Of a stretch of 64,000 nucleotides of DNA, positions 18,268 to 27,350 are shown piece after piece. The stretch spans positions 53,283 through 117,282 of the forward strand of contig NZ_JAUYWA010000011.1 of NCBI RefSeq assembly GCF_030689025.1, read 5' to 3'. Under the pieces are notes generated by a model that was not told the DNA's origin, searched no databases, and worked only from the letters and a program-made list of their open reading frames with translations. Origin of the DNA: Oceanobacter sp. 1_MG-2023 (GTDB lineage: Bacteria; Pseudomonadota; Gammaproteobacteria; Pseudomonadales; Oceanobacteraceae). The position numbers and the translations under genes are program-made. The stretch's first letter is position 1. Each line of letters begins with the position of its first letter.

Positions 18268-19473
18268 ATGTTATGGCGTATTGCTCGCTTGAGCCTCTGG
18301 CATCGGCGCATCACCATCGGCCTGATTGTGTTGGCACTGACCCTGGCGTTTGCCGTCTTGCTGGCGGTAGAACATATTCGCCACGAGGTGCGCGATACCT
18401 TTACCGGCACCGTCTCCGGGGTGGATCTGATCGTGGGTGCCCGTACCGGCTCCAGCAACCTGCTGCTGTACTCCCTGTTTGGTATCGGCAGCCCGACCCG
18501 CAACATGAGCTGGGACAGTGTTGAAACAATCCGGCAACAGCCTGCGGTTGATTGGGTCGTGCCCTTGTCGATGGGAGATTCTCATCGAGGCTTTCGCGTA
18601 CTGGCCACCAGCAGTGACTTTTTCACACACTTTCATTATGGCCAGAAACACCCGCTACAGTGGCAGCACGGGCAAGGCTTTGCCACGGCCAGCGATGTGG
18701 TCATTGGCTCATCGGTGGCGCAACAACTGGGCTATGACCTCGGCGACAGTCTGGTGCTGGCTCATGGCCAGGGGCGAACCAGTTTCAGCCGCCATACCGA
18801 CCATCCGTTTACCATTACCGGGGTGCTGCAACCCACCGGCACTCCCATTGACCAGACCTTGCTGATTGGCCTTGATGCCATGGACCTGATTCATGGTGGC
18901 AAACCGGGCGCACACCCTGAGTCCATCAGCGCCCTGCTGGTTGGCCTCAACAGCCGCATCCAGACCTTTACCTTGCAACGCCAGATCAACGAATTTGACG
19001 ACGAAGCCCTGCTGGCTATTTTGCCTGGCGTCGAATTGTCCTTGCTGTGGGAAAACCTGGGCTGGATCGAAACCAGCCTGAGGTCGATTGCCGCGCTGGT
19101 GTTGCTGTCGTCCATGCTGGGCATGATTACCCTGCTGCTGGTGTCAATCCAGCAACGGCAACAGGAGCTTGGCACGCTACGTTCACTGGGGGCTGGCCCC
19201 TGGTTCGTATTTGCGCTGATTGAAATCGAAGTATTGCTGATTACCGCCAGCGCCTTGCTGTTGGCATTGCTGACAACCCAGCTGGGCCTGCTGGCCGCTG
19301 GTCAATGGCTGGCTCATATCACAGGTATCCAGCTGACCTTGCTGAAAATCGATGCCCGGTTACTGGGCTGGCTGGGATTGTTGCTGCTGATTTCCCTGCT
19401 CGCGGCAGTGATACCGGCCTGGCTTGCCAGTCGTCGTTCCTTGCTGCAACAGTTACACAGTGAGTCGCATTAA
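18268..19473 (+). CDS. FtsX/MacB-like ABC transporter permease (Zrg type)
   Basis: 401 residues with the MacB layout: one N-terminal helix (ITIGLIVLALTLAFAVLLAV), a large periplasmic domain of about 240 residues, then three C-terminal helices with the FtsX motif (QQRQQELGTLRSLGAGPWFV ... ALLTTQLGLLAAG ... LLLLISLLAAVIPAWLASRR). It begins one base after the ATPase stop and is translationally linked to it. Permeases of this type transmit force to a periplasmic partner rather than forming a channel; the zinc role is inferred from the Zur box and the ZrgA-like protein. Confidence 0.86.
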   Translation: MLWRIARLSLWHRRITIGLIVLALTLAFAVLLAVEHIRHEVRDTFTGTVSGVDLIVGARTGSSNLLLYSLFGIGSPTRNMSWDSVETIRQQPAVDWVVPLSMGDSHRGFRVLATSSDFFTHFHYGQKHPLQWQHGQGFATASDVVIGSSVAQQLGYDLGDSLVLAHGQGRTSFSRHTDHPFTITGVLQPTGTPIDQTLLIGLDAMDLIHGGKPGAHPESISALLVGLNSRIQTFTLQRQINEFDDEALLAILPGVELSLLWENLGWIETSLRSIAALVLLSSMLGMITLLLVSIQQRQQELGTLRSLGAGPWFVFALIEIEVLLITASALLLALLTTQLGLLAAGQWLAHITGIQLTLLKIDARLLGWLGLLLLISLLAAVIPAWLASRRSLLQQLHSESH

Positions 19474-19711
19474 CAGAGGAAACGGATAATTCTCCGGGCG
19501 GTTGGTGGCAGGTCATCACCGCCCGTGTCCATCGAACAACCTGACCATCTGTATCCACAAACCGCCACCCACAAACCGGTATTCGCAAACCACTATTCAT
19601 GCCAGCCAAGTACTTGCCTGAACATAATACAATGCTGGTATCTTCGTCTTGCGTGGCTATTTCTGGCACCTATCTATCGAACCAAGCCGCGGCGTTATTA
19701 CAAACCATATC

Positions 19712-20668
19712 ATGGACACCAAGATGCACATCAAACACCCGTTAGTTATTGTTTTTTCACTGGCCAGCCTGAGTGGCTGCGCTACCGCAGACACCTATTC
19801 CGGCTCCGGCACTGTCATTCAGGGCGCAGCCACGGTCGAGCAGAACAACCTGTTTAGCTGCGAACGAGGCCATTCACGCCTGTCTCCGGTTGGTATCAAG
19901 TCCAGCGGTCAAAAACAGTTCGTTGTGCCCGCCGAAGTCCAGTATGACGAGCGCTACTTTGCTGCCGATCTTTATAATGAATGTTCCGGCGTCACACCGC
20001 GTTCATTGGCCGAGCTGTCCGTTGAGGATGTGGCCGTTGTCAGCATTGATCCGGACGGCGAGGTCGTGACCGGTTATATTTTTGCCGACAACTATTTTGA
20101 ACTCTATGTGAATGGCCAACTGGTGGCGGTTGATCCGGTGCCCTTTACCCCCTTTAACGCCAATATCGTTCGCTTCAAGGTCAGCAAACCCTATGAGCTT
20201 GCGATCAAGCTGGTCGATTGGGAAGAACATGCCGGACTCGGCAGTGAGAGCAATCGTGGCAAACCCTTTCATCCCGGGGATGGCGGATTTATTGCCAGCT
20301 TTTCCGATGGTACCCTCACCGGCCCCGACTGGTATGCCCAGACTTACTACACAGCACCGGTTTTTGATCTGAGCTGCCTTGAAGAGATCGGCTCCCGCCG
20401 TGTATCAGAACGCTGCAGCACCGCTAGCAGGGATAACGCCCGTGGCGCCTATTCTGTCCACTGGGATATCCCAACCGATTGGCAAACCAGCCAGGAATAT
20501 CGGACATGGCCCACGGCAACCACCTATTCCGAAGACGAAATAGGGGTAAACAACAAAAAAGCCTATATGAATTTCCGCGAGAAATTTGGCGCAGCGGGAG
20601 CCAGCTTTATCTGGTCTGACAATGTCGTGCTGGATAACCTGGTGCTGTTGCGGCATCGCGTCGAGTAA
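19712..20668 (+). CDS. Periplasmic lipoprotein of unknown function in zinc island
   Basis: About 318 residues. The signal peptide ends in the lipobox SLSGC. The mature protein contains a beta-rich stretch (DVAVVSIDPDGEVVTGYIFA DNYFELYVNGQLVAVDP in two parts) resembling carbohydrate-binding or jelly-roll modules, five or six cysteines, and a C-terminal aromatic-rich part. I do not recognise the family. No Zur box is seen directly upstream, but it lies 238 bases after the permease gene on the same strand, inside the zinc block. ATGs at 19712 and 19724 are both possible starts. Confidence 0.7.
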   Translation: MDTKMHIKHPLVIVFSLASLSGCATADTYSGSGTVIQGAATVEQNNLFSCERGHSRLSPVGIKSSGQKQFVVPAEVQYDERYFAADLYNECSGVTPRSLAELSVEDVAVVSIDPDGEVVTGYIFADNYFELYVNGQLVAVDPVPFTPFNANIVRFKVSKPYELAIKLVDWEEHAGLGSESNRGKPFHPGDGGFIASFSDGTLTGPDWYAQTYYTAPVFDLSCLEEIGSRRVSERCSTASRDNARGAYSVHWDIPTDWQTSQEYRTWPTATTYSEDEIGVNNKKAYMNFREKFGAAGASFIWSDNVVLDNLVLLRHRVE

Positions 20669-20734
20669 GCACCCGGTTGCCCCTACATTGCCACCAGGCC
20701 CCCAATCAACCCCTGCTTCCGCAGGGGTTAACGC

Positions 20735-21412
20735 TCAGGCAGCGGCAAAATCGATACTGAAAAACAACCGGCTATCGCCTTCGCTCACCACGGGAGAGCG
20801 GTGGATCAGACCTCGTCCTTCGTTACCTTCCCAGCCTTCACCCTTGAGCAGCGCCATATCGCCGCACGACAACTGCTGGATCGCTTCGGGTATCTGGCAT
20901 GGGTCGCGGGGATTACCTCCCAATGCCTGCCGGTCAGCGCCGTATTCGGCCAGCCATTCCGTACCCGGGCCATACAAGCTGGCTACCAAGCGCGCTGGCA
21001 CATGGTCGACATGGAAGCGGGGGCACATGGCCTGCTGCAACGACACCAGACGAATATACATCGCCGGAGGCTCAAACAGCGCCGCAAAAATGCCAATATG
21101 CTGGCTCAACCAGCGGGCCAGTACATCGGCGTGCTGCAAGGTGGTCGGCAAGCTGCTGTTCAGCCCTTGCACCAGCTCCGCTTCGGTACCCGATAACGCC
21201 AGCCGGAAACCCGGCTGGGTCAGTGCCAGATACTGACAATCCGCTCGTAACTGTTGTCGCTCCAGCTCAGAAAAACCTTCATGTGCCGACTCAGGCAGAA
21301 TGGCGATATTGATGTCCGGTTCATACAGGCGCTGCAGTTCGACAATATGGCCCACGGTCAGGCTGCGCAGCAGCGGTGTTTCGGTTTCCGGGGTTCTGTC
21401 TGCCACTATCAT
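20735..21412 (-). CDS. DUF1826 protein, zinc-regulon associated
   Basis: 225 residues. The family hallmark is the central MCPRFHVDHVPARLVASLYG followed by GTEWL, CGDMALLKGEGWEG, GLIHRSP and SRLFFSID. The arrangement His-x-Asp ... His ... Arg resembles the metal- and cosubstrate-binding residues of double-stranded beta-helix Fe(II)/2-oxoglutarate enzymes, but that is my inference. DUF1826 genes are known to cluster with COG0523 genes under Zur. Here the ATG overlaps the TGA of the COG0523 gene (ATGA), with GGGAG eight bases upstream, so the two are translationally coupled. Confidence 0.82.
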   Translation of the reverse strand: MIVADRTPETETPLLRSLTVGHIVELQRLYEPDINIAILPESAHEGFSELERQQLRADCQYLALTQPGFRLALSGTEAELVQGLNSSLPTTLQHADVLARWLSQHIGIFAALFEPPAMYIRLVSLQQAMCPRFHVDHVPARLVASLYGPGTEWLAEYGADRQALGGNPRDPCQIPEAIQQLSCGDMALLKGEGWEGNEGRGLIHRSPVVSEGDSRLFFSIDFAAA

Positions 21413-22629
21413 CCGCCAAACTCCCACTCAGGAAAGGGATCATCCATCAGGCTCCACAGCTGTCGACCGGCGGCCAGCTCCTCATCGTTCAACAAACAGG
21501 CATCCAGCTCGGCTCGTACTGTTTCTTCTGCCATTCCCTGACCAATAAACACCAGCTCCTGACGCATATCACCAAACGGTTCAACCCAGTATTCACTGAT
21601 AAAATCCAGAAACTCCTCATCCTCTGGCCAGTCTTGCTGCGGGATTGATTTCCAGAAACGCCCGGCACCGCCGTGATGGGCAATGCCCCCGGCCTGGCTC
21701 CACTGACCGGCAAACTCAGGCCGGCTGGCCAACCAGAAATAACCTTTTGAACGCACCAGACGGCCCTGTCGAGCAGTCCAGTCCTGATGCAAAAAATCAT
21801 AAAACTTGCGCGGGTGAAACGGCCGTCTGGCCCGATAGGCAAACGAGGCGATGCCGTATTCTTCGGTTTCCGGCACATGTTCGCCACGTAATTCCTTGAG
21901 CCAGCCCGGAGCCTGACTGGCCTGGTCAAAATCAAAAGCGCCGGTACCCAATACTGCTTCCAGAGGCACCTGGCCATGCTGGATCGGAATCTTGTCCGCC
22001 TCTGGATTCAGTGCGTCCAGAATGCCAAGCAGACGCTGTAATTGCTCGCCATCAACCAGATCGGTTTTGCTGATCAGGATACGGTTACAGAATTCGACCT
22101 GATCCACTAACAGATCGGCCACGTTACGCTCATCGTCTTCACCGAGCGATTCGCCACTTTCCTGCAAACCTTTGGCAGCATCGTAGTCTTGCAGGAAGTT
22201 CACCGCATCGACCACCGTTACCAGGGTATCGAGACGCGCCACATCAGCCAGCGAACGGCCGTCTTCATCGGCAAAGGTAAAGGTCTCAGCCACCGGTAAC
22301 GGCTCGGAAATACCCGTGGATTCAATCAGCAGATAATCAAAGCGGCCTTCTTCCGCCAGCTTGCGAATTTCAATCAGCAGGTCTTCGCGCAGCGTGCAGC
22401 AAATGCAGCCATTGCTCATTTCGACCAGCTTTTCTTCAGCGCGATTCAGGCTCACTTGCTGGCCTACCGCCATGGCATCGATATTGATTTCACTCATATC
22501 GTTGACGATCACGGCAACGCGTAAATTATCGCGATTATTCAAAATATGATTCAGCACCGTCGTTTTACCGGCCCCCAGAAAACCGGACAACAAGGTGACC
22601 GGTAACGGCTCAAAGTGCTTTGCAGACAT
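21409..22629 (-). CDS. COG0523 zinc-metallochaperone GTPase (ZigA/ZagA type)
   Basis: 406 residues. G3E-family GTPase: Walker A GFLGAGKTT, the metal-binding GCICCTLREDLL motif, switch region ESTGISEP and the base-recognition ISKTDLVD. The C-terminal CobW domain contains FHPRKFYDFL, and an HHGGAGRFW segment that may bind metal. Zur-regulated COG0523 proteins deliver zinc to client enzymes during starvation. The ATG at 22629 follows AAGAGGA; an upstream ATG at 22647 lacks a ribosome-binding site. It is the first gene of an operon with DUF1826 and is divergent from the AztD-like gene across a Zur box. Confidence 0.93.
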   Translation of the reverse strand: MSAKHFEPLPVTLLSGFLGAGKTTVLNHILNNRDNLRVAVIVNDMSEINIDAMAVGQQVSLNRAEEKLVEMSNGCICCTLREDLLIEIRKLAEEGRFDYLLIESTGISEPLPVAETFTFADEDGRSLADVARLDTLVTVVDAVNFLQDYDAAKGLQESGESLGEDDERNVADLLVDQVEFCNRILISKTDLVDGEQLQRLLGILDALNPEADKIPIQHGQVPLEAVLGTGAFDFDQASQAPGWLKELRGEHVPETEEYGIASFAYRARRPFHPRKFYDFLHQDWTARQGRLVRSKGYFWLASRPEFAGQWSQAGGIAHHGGAGRFWKSIPQQDWPEDEEFLDFISEYWVEPFGDMRQELVFIGQGMAEETVRAELDACLLNDEELAAGRQLWSLMDDPFPEWEFGG

Positions 22630-22707
22630 AGTGGTGTTCCTCTTCATCAGGCAAGAGAACGCCCGCCGACCGCTAAATTTGCTGTCAGTTCTTGACGCTT
22701 CCCGCCT

Positions 22708-22724
22708 TTGTTATGTTATAACAA
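22708..22724. promoter_or_regulatory. Zur operator between COG0523 and AztD-like genes
   Basis: A perfect palindrome, TTGTTAT-GTT-ATAACAA. It lies 33 bases before the AztD-like start and 79 bases before the divergent COG0523 start, so one site can repress both operons. Confidence 0.82.
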
Positions 22725-22756
22725 CGCAAAATTTAAACAACCAAGGACTTCAATCC

Positions 22757-23992
22757 ATGTTTGCTCAGCGGAATCGCAAGATACTTTTTCTGGCTATCAC
22801 CAGTGCGCTGCTCAGTGCCTGTGGCAGCTCGGATGACAGCTCATCCAGTTCAGATGACCACGACCACAGCGATGAATACGGCCAGCGTCTGGTCATGGCT
22901 GAACAGACCAGCCAGGATATTTCCGTATATGATCGGGATGAAGCCAGCGTCAGTTTGGTTGGTCAGGCAGCGGCCACAGCCGGACAACTGTTAAAATCCG
23001 ATGATGGCCTGAGCGCTGCTCTGGTTACGGCTTCTGGCGTGCAATTTATCAGCAGTGGTCTGGACACTGAGCCAGAAACTGACCCCGTCTTTCTGGATGC
23101 CCTGACCGTCACGCAAGATGACCCACAAATGGTCATGACAGAAAACCACTTTGCCCTGCTGCAAGACGGCGTTACCGAATTCTACCCGGCTGAAGACCTG
23201 ACAAGCGCCAACGGCCCGGAAGAAGACTTTACTCTGGTTGATATTACCCAGACCTTTCCGGCACTGATTCTGGATGAAGGCGAAAGCCTGTATGCCGCCT
23301 TCTATAACGATCAGGTGCACCTTTACAGCGACGGCGAGATACTGAGCAGCCATACCTGTACATCACCTTCTGCCGCCATGCAGAACGACGAACTGGTATT
23401 GATCCAGTGTGATGAAGCCTTGCGTTACGTGGTCGTGGACGAAGACGATAGCGACGTCCATACCGCCTACAGCGGCACTACCTTCACCGGCGAAACCGTC
23501 AGCGGCTGGAACAGCGGTGGTGACTATATCTTGCTGTACAGCACCGATAGCAACACCGTTTCGATGGTTTATCCTCACGGCGACCACACCCACAGCAGCG
23601 ATCCCGAGTTCAGCCTGGAAGAAGGCCAGAACATTTGTGCTGCTGCCCTCAACGACGAAGCAACTGCCGTTATCGCGGTATATGACGACGCCACTGCCGA
23701 AGTGCTTGACCTGAGTGATAGCGGTCTGGACCCAGCCAGTATCAGCCTCAGCGAAGTCGATAGCGCCAGCTTCAGCTGCGATGATATACAATTGGCTGCT
23801 GGCAGCTCGGCCTTCATGATCACCGATAACAGCGGCGGTCATCTGTACACGGTTGACTCCCATGACGGTGGTGCCTGGCATTTACATGGCAGTGCACTGG
23901 CACTCTCCAGCGGCATTGCAATCCAGTCTACCGTGATGCTGGAAGCGGATGACGACGACGAAGATGATGACGACGACGACCATGACCATTAA
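22757..23992 (+). CDS. AztD-like zinc metallochaperone lipoprotein
   Basis: 411 residues. Signal peptide with lipobox LLSAC, so a lipoprotein. Just after it comes a Ser/Asp linker and the metal-binding DDHDHSDE. The body has repeated strand patterns (RLVMAEQTSQDISVYD ..., VTASGVQFISSGL ..., HLYTVDSHDGGAWHLHG) suggesting a beta-propeller, as in AztD, which loads zinc onto an ABC transporter binding protein. The C-terminus is an acidic run ending DHDH. AztABC genes are absent here, so the partner is unclear. ATG at 22757, preceded by AAGGA. Its stop is close to or overlaps the start region of the TonB receptor gene. Confidence 0.78.
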   Translation: MFAQRNRKILFLAITSALLSACGSSDDSSSSSDDHDHSDEYGQRLVMAEQTSQDISVYDRDEASVSLVGQAAATAGQLLKSDDGLSAALVTASGVQFISSGLDTEPETDPVFLDALTVTQDDPQMVMTENHFALLQDGVTEFYPAEDLTSANGPEEDFTLVDITQTFPALILDEGESLYAAFYNDQVHLYSDGEILSSHTCTSPSAAMQNDELVLIQCDEALRYVVVDEDDSDVHTAYSGTTFTGETVSGWNSGGDYILLYSTDSNTVSMVYPHGDHTHSSDPEFSLEEGQNICAAALNDEATAVIAVYDDATAEVLDLSDSGLDPASISLSEVDSASFSCDDIQLAAGSSAFMITDNSGGHLYTVDSHDGGAWHLHGSALALSSGIAIQSTVMLEADDDDEDDDDDDHDH

Positions 23993-23996
23993 CAGG

Positions 23997-24026
23997 CGAG
24001 GCACCACCGGAAACGGTGGCGCCTCG
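23997..24026 (+). terminator. GC-rich stem-loop after the AztD-like gene
   Basis: CGAGGC-A-CCACCG, GAAA-like loop, CGGTGG-C-GCCTCG: 12 pairs with one A/C mismatch and no following T-run. It sits five bases after the aztD-like stop, between two genes of one operon, so it is more likely an RNA-stabilising or attenuating hairpin than a full terminator. Confidence 0.5.
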
Positions 24027-24085
24027 GCAGATACCTCTGCCAACCCTCCCCTGACCCGCAAGCGGTCGGGGGGTGTATTACCACG

Positions 24086-24107
24086 GCCAATGGCAACCGC
24101 CATTGGC
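24086..24107 (+). promoter_or_regulatory. Hairpin enclosing the presumed znuD start codon
   Basis: A perfect 9-base inverted repeat, GCCAATGGC and GCCATTGGC, around the loop AACC. The ATG at 24090 lies in its left arm. In RNA the start codon would be paired, which could limit initiation unless translation from upstream opens the hairpin. No strong ribosome-binding site is seen before the ATG. Confidence 0.5.
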
Positions 24108-26222
24108 TTGCCATTACTAATACTCGCCACCCTGTCCCACGCAGAGACGACAAGCGCCGATACAGGCGCTTCAGACAACACAGAAAGCAACCAGGAAGAC
24201 TGGCTCGACCTCGAAGAAATTCGCGTCACCGCCCCGGAACAAACCCCATCCGAAGCCGCCACCCAGGTTCTCGATCAACAGTCGATTCAGGGTAACCGCA
24301 GCCAGTCACTGGGGGCCTTGCTGGAGTCCATGCCCGGCGTCAGCAACGCCTCGTTTGGCCAGGGCGTTGCCCGTCCGGTCGTACGCGGATTATCCGGCAA
24401 CCGGGTACAAATCCTGACCAATGGCGCAGACAGCGCGGATCTCTCCGCCATGAGTTCCGACCATGCCCCAATGGCCGACCTCGCCGCTGCAAACCAGGTT
24501 GAGCTAGTGCGAGGCCCGGCTGCTTTTCGCTTCGGCAGCGGTATCCTTGGCGGCATTGTTAACGTCCAGGACCAGCGTATTCACGACACCGAACTGGATG
24601 GCATCAACGGTGAAGTCACTCTGGGATATTCCAGCAATGATCAGGGCTGGACTCGTATTGCCCGGCTTGATGCCGGTAATGGCCAGACCATTGTGCATAT
24701 CGATGGCTTTGACCGTGAAGGCAATAATTATCATGCAGGTGCGAATGGCGCACAGAGCGGCGACCGCACTGGCGAAATTCTCAACAGCGACACCAGCAGC
24801 CAGGGCATGGCACTGGGCCTGAGCCGGATCTTCGACAATTACGGCTACATTGGTCTCAGCATCAGCAACCTCAGCAGCGACTACGCTGTCCCTAACGAAG
24901 ACAACGATGACACTCGGGTCGCTCCCGACCAGACGCGCTACGACCTGCGCGCAGAACTCCCCCTCAATAGCAGTTGGGCCGAGGCCTGGCGATTACAACT
25001 GGGCTGGAGTGATTACGAACACGATGAATTGACAGACGACCTGGTGGTCGGCTTGTTTATTCAGGAATTCCGGGAATGGCGCACCGAACTGGACTACCAG
25101 ACCGAGTCAGGCTGGGTCGGCACCCTGGGTATCGGCAGCAACCAGCGTAATTTTGAACTGTGCCATGACCATTCCGGTTGCGAACAGATTGCCGACCACA
25201 GTGATGAAGATTGGGATGGCACCCAAGGGTCTGACTTCACTCTCTACGAAGGCTATGAATTTGCCCACGACACGCCCATGCCGGCGACCGTCAATCGCGA
25301 TATCATCGGTTTCTGGCATGCCGACCAGCAGCTGATCTTTGGCCAACTGTCTCTCGGTGGCCGTATTGAACAACGCCAGATTGAGGCAGATGAAACCGTT
25401 ATCAGTGCCAGCTTCCGCCAGGATGAGTCGTATTACAAAACCCGTCAGTACACACCCGTGTCACTGTCTGCCAGCCTCACTTACGACCTGAACGACGTCA
25501 GCCAGATGATTGCCACGCTCTCACGCCTGCAGCGGGCACCCACCACCGACGAGCTGTACTGGAATGGTGACCATCATGCCACTTTCTCCTTTCAGCTGGA
25601 TAACCCCGACCTCAAGCTGGAAACCGCCCGGGCGCTGGATATCAGCTGGCAAAGTTACCCCGATGCCGACGCCAGCCAATGGCGTATCAGTGGTTACTTT
25701 TACGACTATCAGGACTACATCTATAACGACCTGAAAGAGTTTACCGACCCTTACCACGGCAACCGGGTGTACCGTCATGAACAGACCGATGCCCGCCTGG
25801 CCGGTGTCGATGCCACCTGGGTACACCCGATCAACGAGCAATGGGGGCTGGATATGGGAGCTTCCCTGACCCGCGGCTGGCTGGTGCAATCTGGCGACGA
25901 CCTGCCACGTATGCCAGCAGACAACCTGATGCTGGCCATCAATCACCAGCACAACACCACCCGGCTACGAGCTGAAGTGTTCTACCACGCTCGTCAGACA
26001 CGCGTCACCGCGGCAGAAACCATCAGCCCGGACTGGTATCAGCTGAATCTCTCCGCACAGACAGAAATCCGGTTTGCCAACCAAACGTTGCGACTGGATG
26101 CCCAACTGCGCAACCTCACCGACCAATACGGCGAACAGCACACCTCCTATCTCAAGGAGTACGCTCCCGTCATGGGACGTAACCTGTTGCTGGAACTGCA
26201 ATGGCCCTTTGGTAATGGCTAA
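24090..26222 (+). CDS. znuD: TonB-dependent zinc receptor, ZnuD-like
   Basis: 710 residues from the ATG at 24090 (MATAIGLPLLILATLSHAE, a good signal peptide). An alternative ATG at 23982 overlaps the aztD-like stop and would add 36 residues. The plug domain is plain (SLGALLESMPGVSNASFGQG ... RPVVRGLSGNRVQILTNG), followed by a 22-strand barrel ending in an aromatic residue region (LLLELQWPFGNG). An extracellular loop holds CHDHSGCEQIADHSDED, a His/Cys/Asp-rich zinc-capturing loop as in ZnuD. It imports zinc across the outer membrane with TonB energy. Downstream of the AztD-like gene in the same Zur-controlled operon. Confidence 0.9.
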   Translation: MATAIGLPLLILATLSHAETTSADTGASDNTESNQEDWLDLEEIRVTAPEQTPSEAATQVLDQQSIQGNRSQSLGALLESMPGVSNASFGQGVARPVVRGLSGNRVQILTNGADSADLSAMSSDHAPMADLAAANQVELVRGPAAFRFGSGILGGIVNVQDQRIHDTELDGINGEVTLGYSSNDQGWTRIARLDAGNGQTIVHIDGFDREGNNYHAGANGAQSGDRTGEILNSDTSSQGMALGLSRIFDNYGYIGLSISNLSSDYAVPNEDNDDTRVAPDQTRYDLRAELPLNSSWAEAWRLQLGWSDYEHDELTDDLVVGLFIQEFREWRTELDYQTESGWVGTLGIGSNQRNFELCHDHSGCEQIADHSDEDWDGTQGSDFTLYEGYEFAHDTPMPATVNRDIIGFWHADQQLIFGQLSLGGRIEQRQIEADETVISASFRQDESYYKTRQYTPVSLSASLTYDLNDVSQMIATLSRLQRAPTTDELYWNGDHHATFSFQLDNPDLKLETARALDISWQSYPDADASQWRISGYFYDYQDYIYNDLKEFTDPYHGNRVYRHEQTDARLAGVDATWVHPINEQWGLDMGASLTRGWLVQSGDDLPRMPADNLMLAINHQHNTTRLRAEVFYHARQTRVTAAETISPDWYQLNLSAQTEIRFANQTLRLDAQLRNLTDQYGEQHTSYLKEYAPVMGRNLLLELQWPFGNG

Positions 26223-26350
26223 CATGAGAGAGGGTAAATACGAGAGTGGATGATTAAAACAGGGCGTGGAGACACGCCCTGCCAACTGCCCGGCTGTTAC
26301 CCGGCTGTTGGACTGTTGAATGCTGGCATCGAAACCCTGGATCCTGTTGG

Positions 26351-26740
26351 CTAATCGGTCTTGACCGCTGACAACGGCTCCGGCCGACGCCATAACCAGA
26401 TCAGCACCAGCGCCATACTGGTATCTGCCAGAACAATAATCCAGATCGGCAGATGCAGCAGACACATCACCAACGCCGATAAGAACATACTGACCGTCGC
26501 TGCATACTTGGCAGAACGAGGCATAGAGCCACCATCCCGCCAGTTACGTATCAATGGCCCGGTCAGATGATGCGACTCCAGCCAGGCTGAAAACCGGGCA
26601 GAACTGCGCGCGGCCGCCCAGGCCGCGATCAGAACAAATACCGTAGTCGGCAACCCCGGTACAAACACCCCGATAACGCCCAGCGCCAGACTGGCAACAG
26701 CCAGCATCATCAACAGCAAACGCAATGGCGCTGTTACCAT
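26351..26740 (-). CDS. DUF454 (YbaN-like) inner-membrane protein
   Basis: 129 residues with three or four hydrophobic helices and the family signature GVIGVFVPGLPTTVFVLIAAWAAAR, followed by FSAWLESHHLTGPLIRNWRDGG. The role of YbaN is not settled. Genes of this family occur next to heme-use genes, and here it follows the heme oxygenase gene by 13 bases on the same strand, probably in one operon. The ATG at 26740 gives the usual length; an ATG at 26770 would overlap the upstream gene. Confidence 0.86.
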   Translation of the reverse strand: MVTAPLRLLLMMLAVASLALGVIGVFVPGLPTTVFVLIAAWAAARSSARFSAWLESHHLTGPLIRNWRDGGSMPRSAKYAATVSMFLSALVMCLLHLPIWIIVLADTSMALVLIWLWRRPEPLSAVKTD

Positions 26741-26753
26741 GGTGTGTTTTGGG

Positions 26754-27350
26754 TCAGGCCGGGATGCCATACGCGTTACGCAATTCAACGGCAAAATAGG
26801 TAAACGCTGCCTGAGCCGCTTCCCCTAACTGACGTTCTTCTTCTTCGCTCATCGGTAGCTCATTCACCAGTGCAGTAAAGGCTTTCCAATGCCTGGCGCG
26901 GCCTTCTGGTGATGCCGCCAGATGGCGAGCACCAAACTCATCCGATAACCCCAAAGACTCCGATGCCTTCTTGCGCAACACCGCCGCCCCCAACGTCGAC
27001 CCCTCCGACACAAACAACCAGCCCAACACCTGAGCCGTCGTCAGATCATCGGCATTCATCACATCGGCCTGTGGGACTTCCTGCCCCAGATCCTTCAAGT
27101 CCGCCGCCGCGGCTGGCAGACGGCTGCGGTCTTCCAAATCAGGGAGCAGTGATTTCAGCGTCGGATTACGGTACAAATCCGCAATCTTCTGCTGAAACTG
27201 ATACTGAACACTGACCCAGATAGCAAAGTTTTCGCGGGTAGCAAATGGATTGCCCTCAGCCACCAACCGGTGCAGCTGCTGATGCTGGGCATCGGTAAGT
27301 ACTTCAAGTTGCTTGGTGCGGCTACGTTCCGCCGTACTGGTGTTTGTCAT
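26754..27350 (-). CDS. hemO: Heme oxygenase, PigA/HemO type
   Basis: 198 residues. It matches Pseudomonas PigA closely: AQHQQLHRLV holds the probable proximal His, then NPFATRENFAIWVSVQYQFQ, LYRNPTLKSLLPDL, VLGWLFVSEGSTLGAAVL and EFGARHL. The enzyme opens heme to biliverdin and releases iron in the cytoplasm. The ATG at 27350 follows AAGGAG seven bases upstream. It is divergent from the has iron-heme cluster and shares its job: releasing iron from imported heme. No Fur box was found right at its own start. Confidence 0.92.
   Translation of the reverse strand: MTNTSTAERSRTKQLEVLTDAQHQQLHRLVAEGNPFATRENFAIWVSVQYQFQQKIADLYRNPTLKSLLPDLEDRSRLPAAAADLKDLGQEVPQADVMNADDLTTAQVLGWLFVSEGSTLGAAVLRKKASESLGLSDEFGARHLAASPEGRARHWKAFTALVNELPMSEEEERQLGEAAQAAFTYFAVELRNAYGIPA

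Noticed and set aside
24050..24080. GGGGGG stretch as ribosome-binding site for the ZnuD-like gene
   Set aside because: It is more than 12 bases from the ATG at 24090 and so not well placed.
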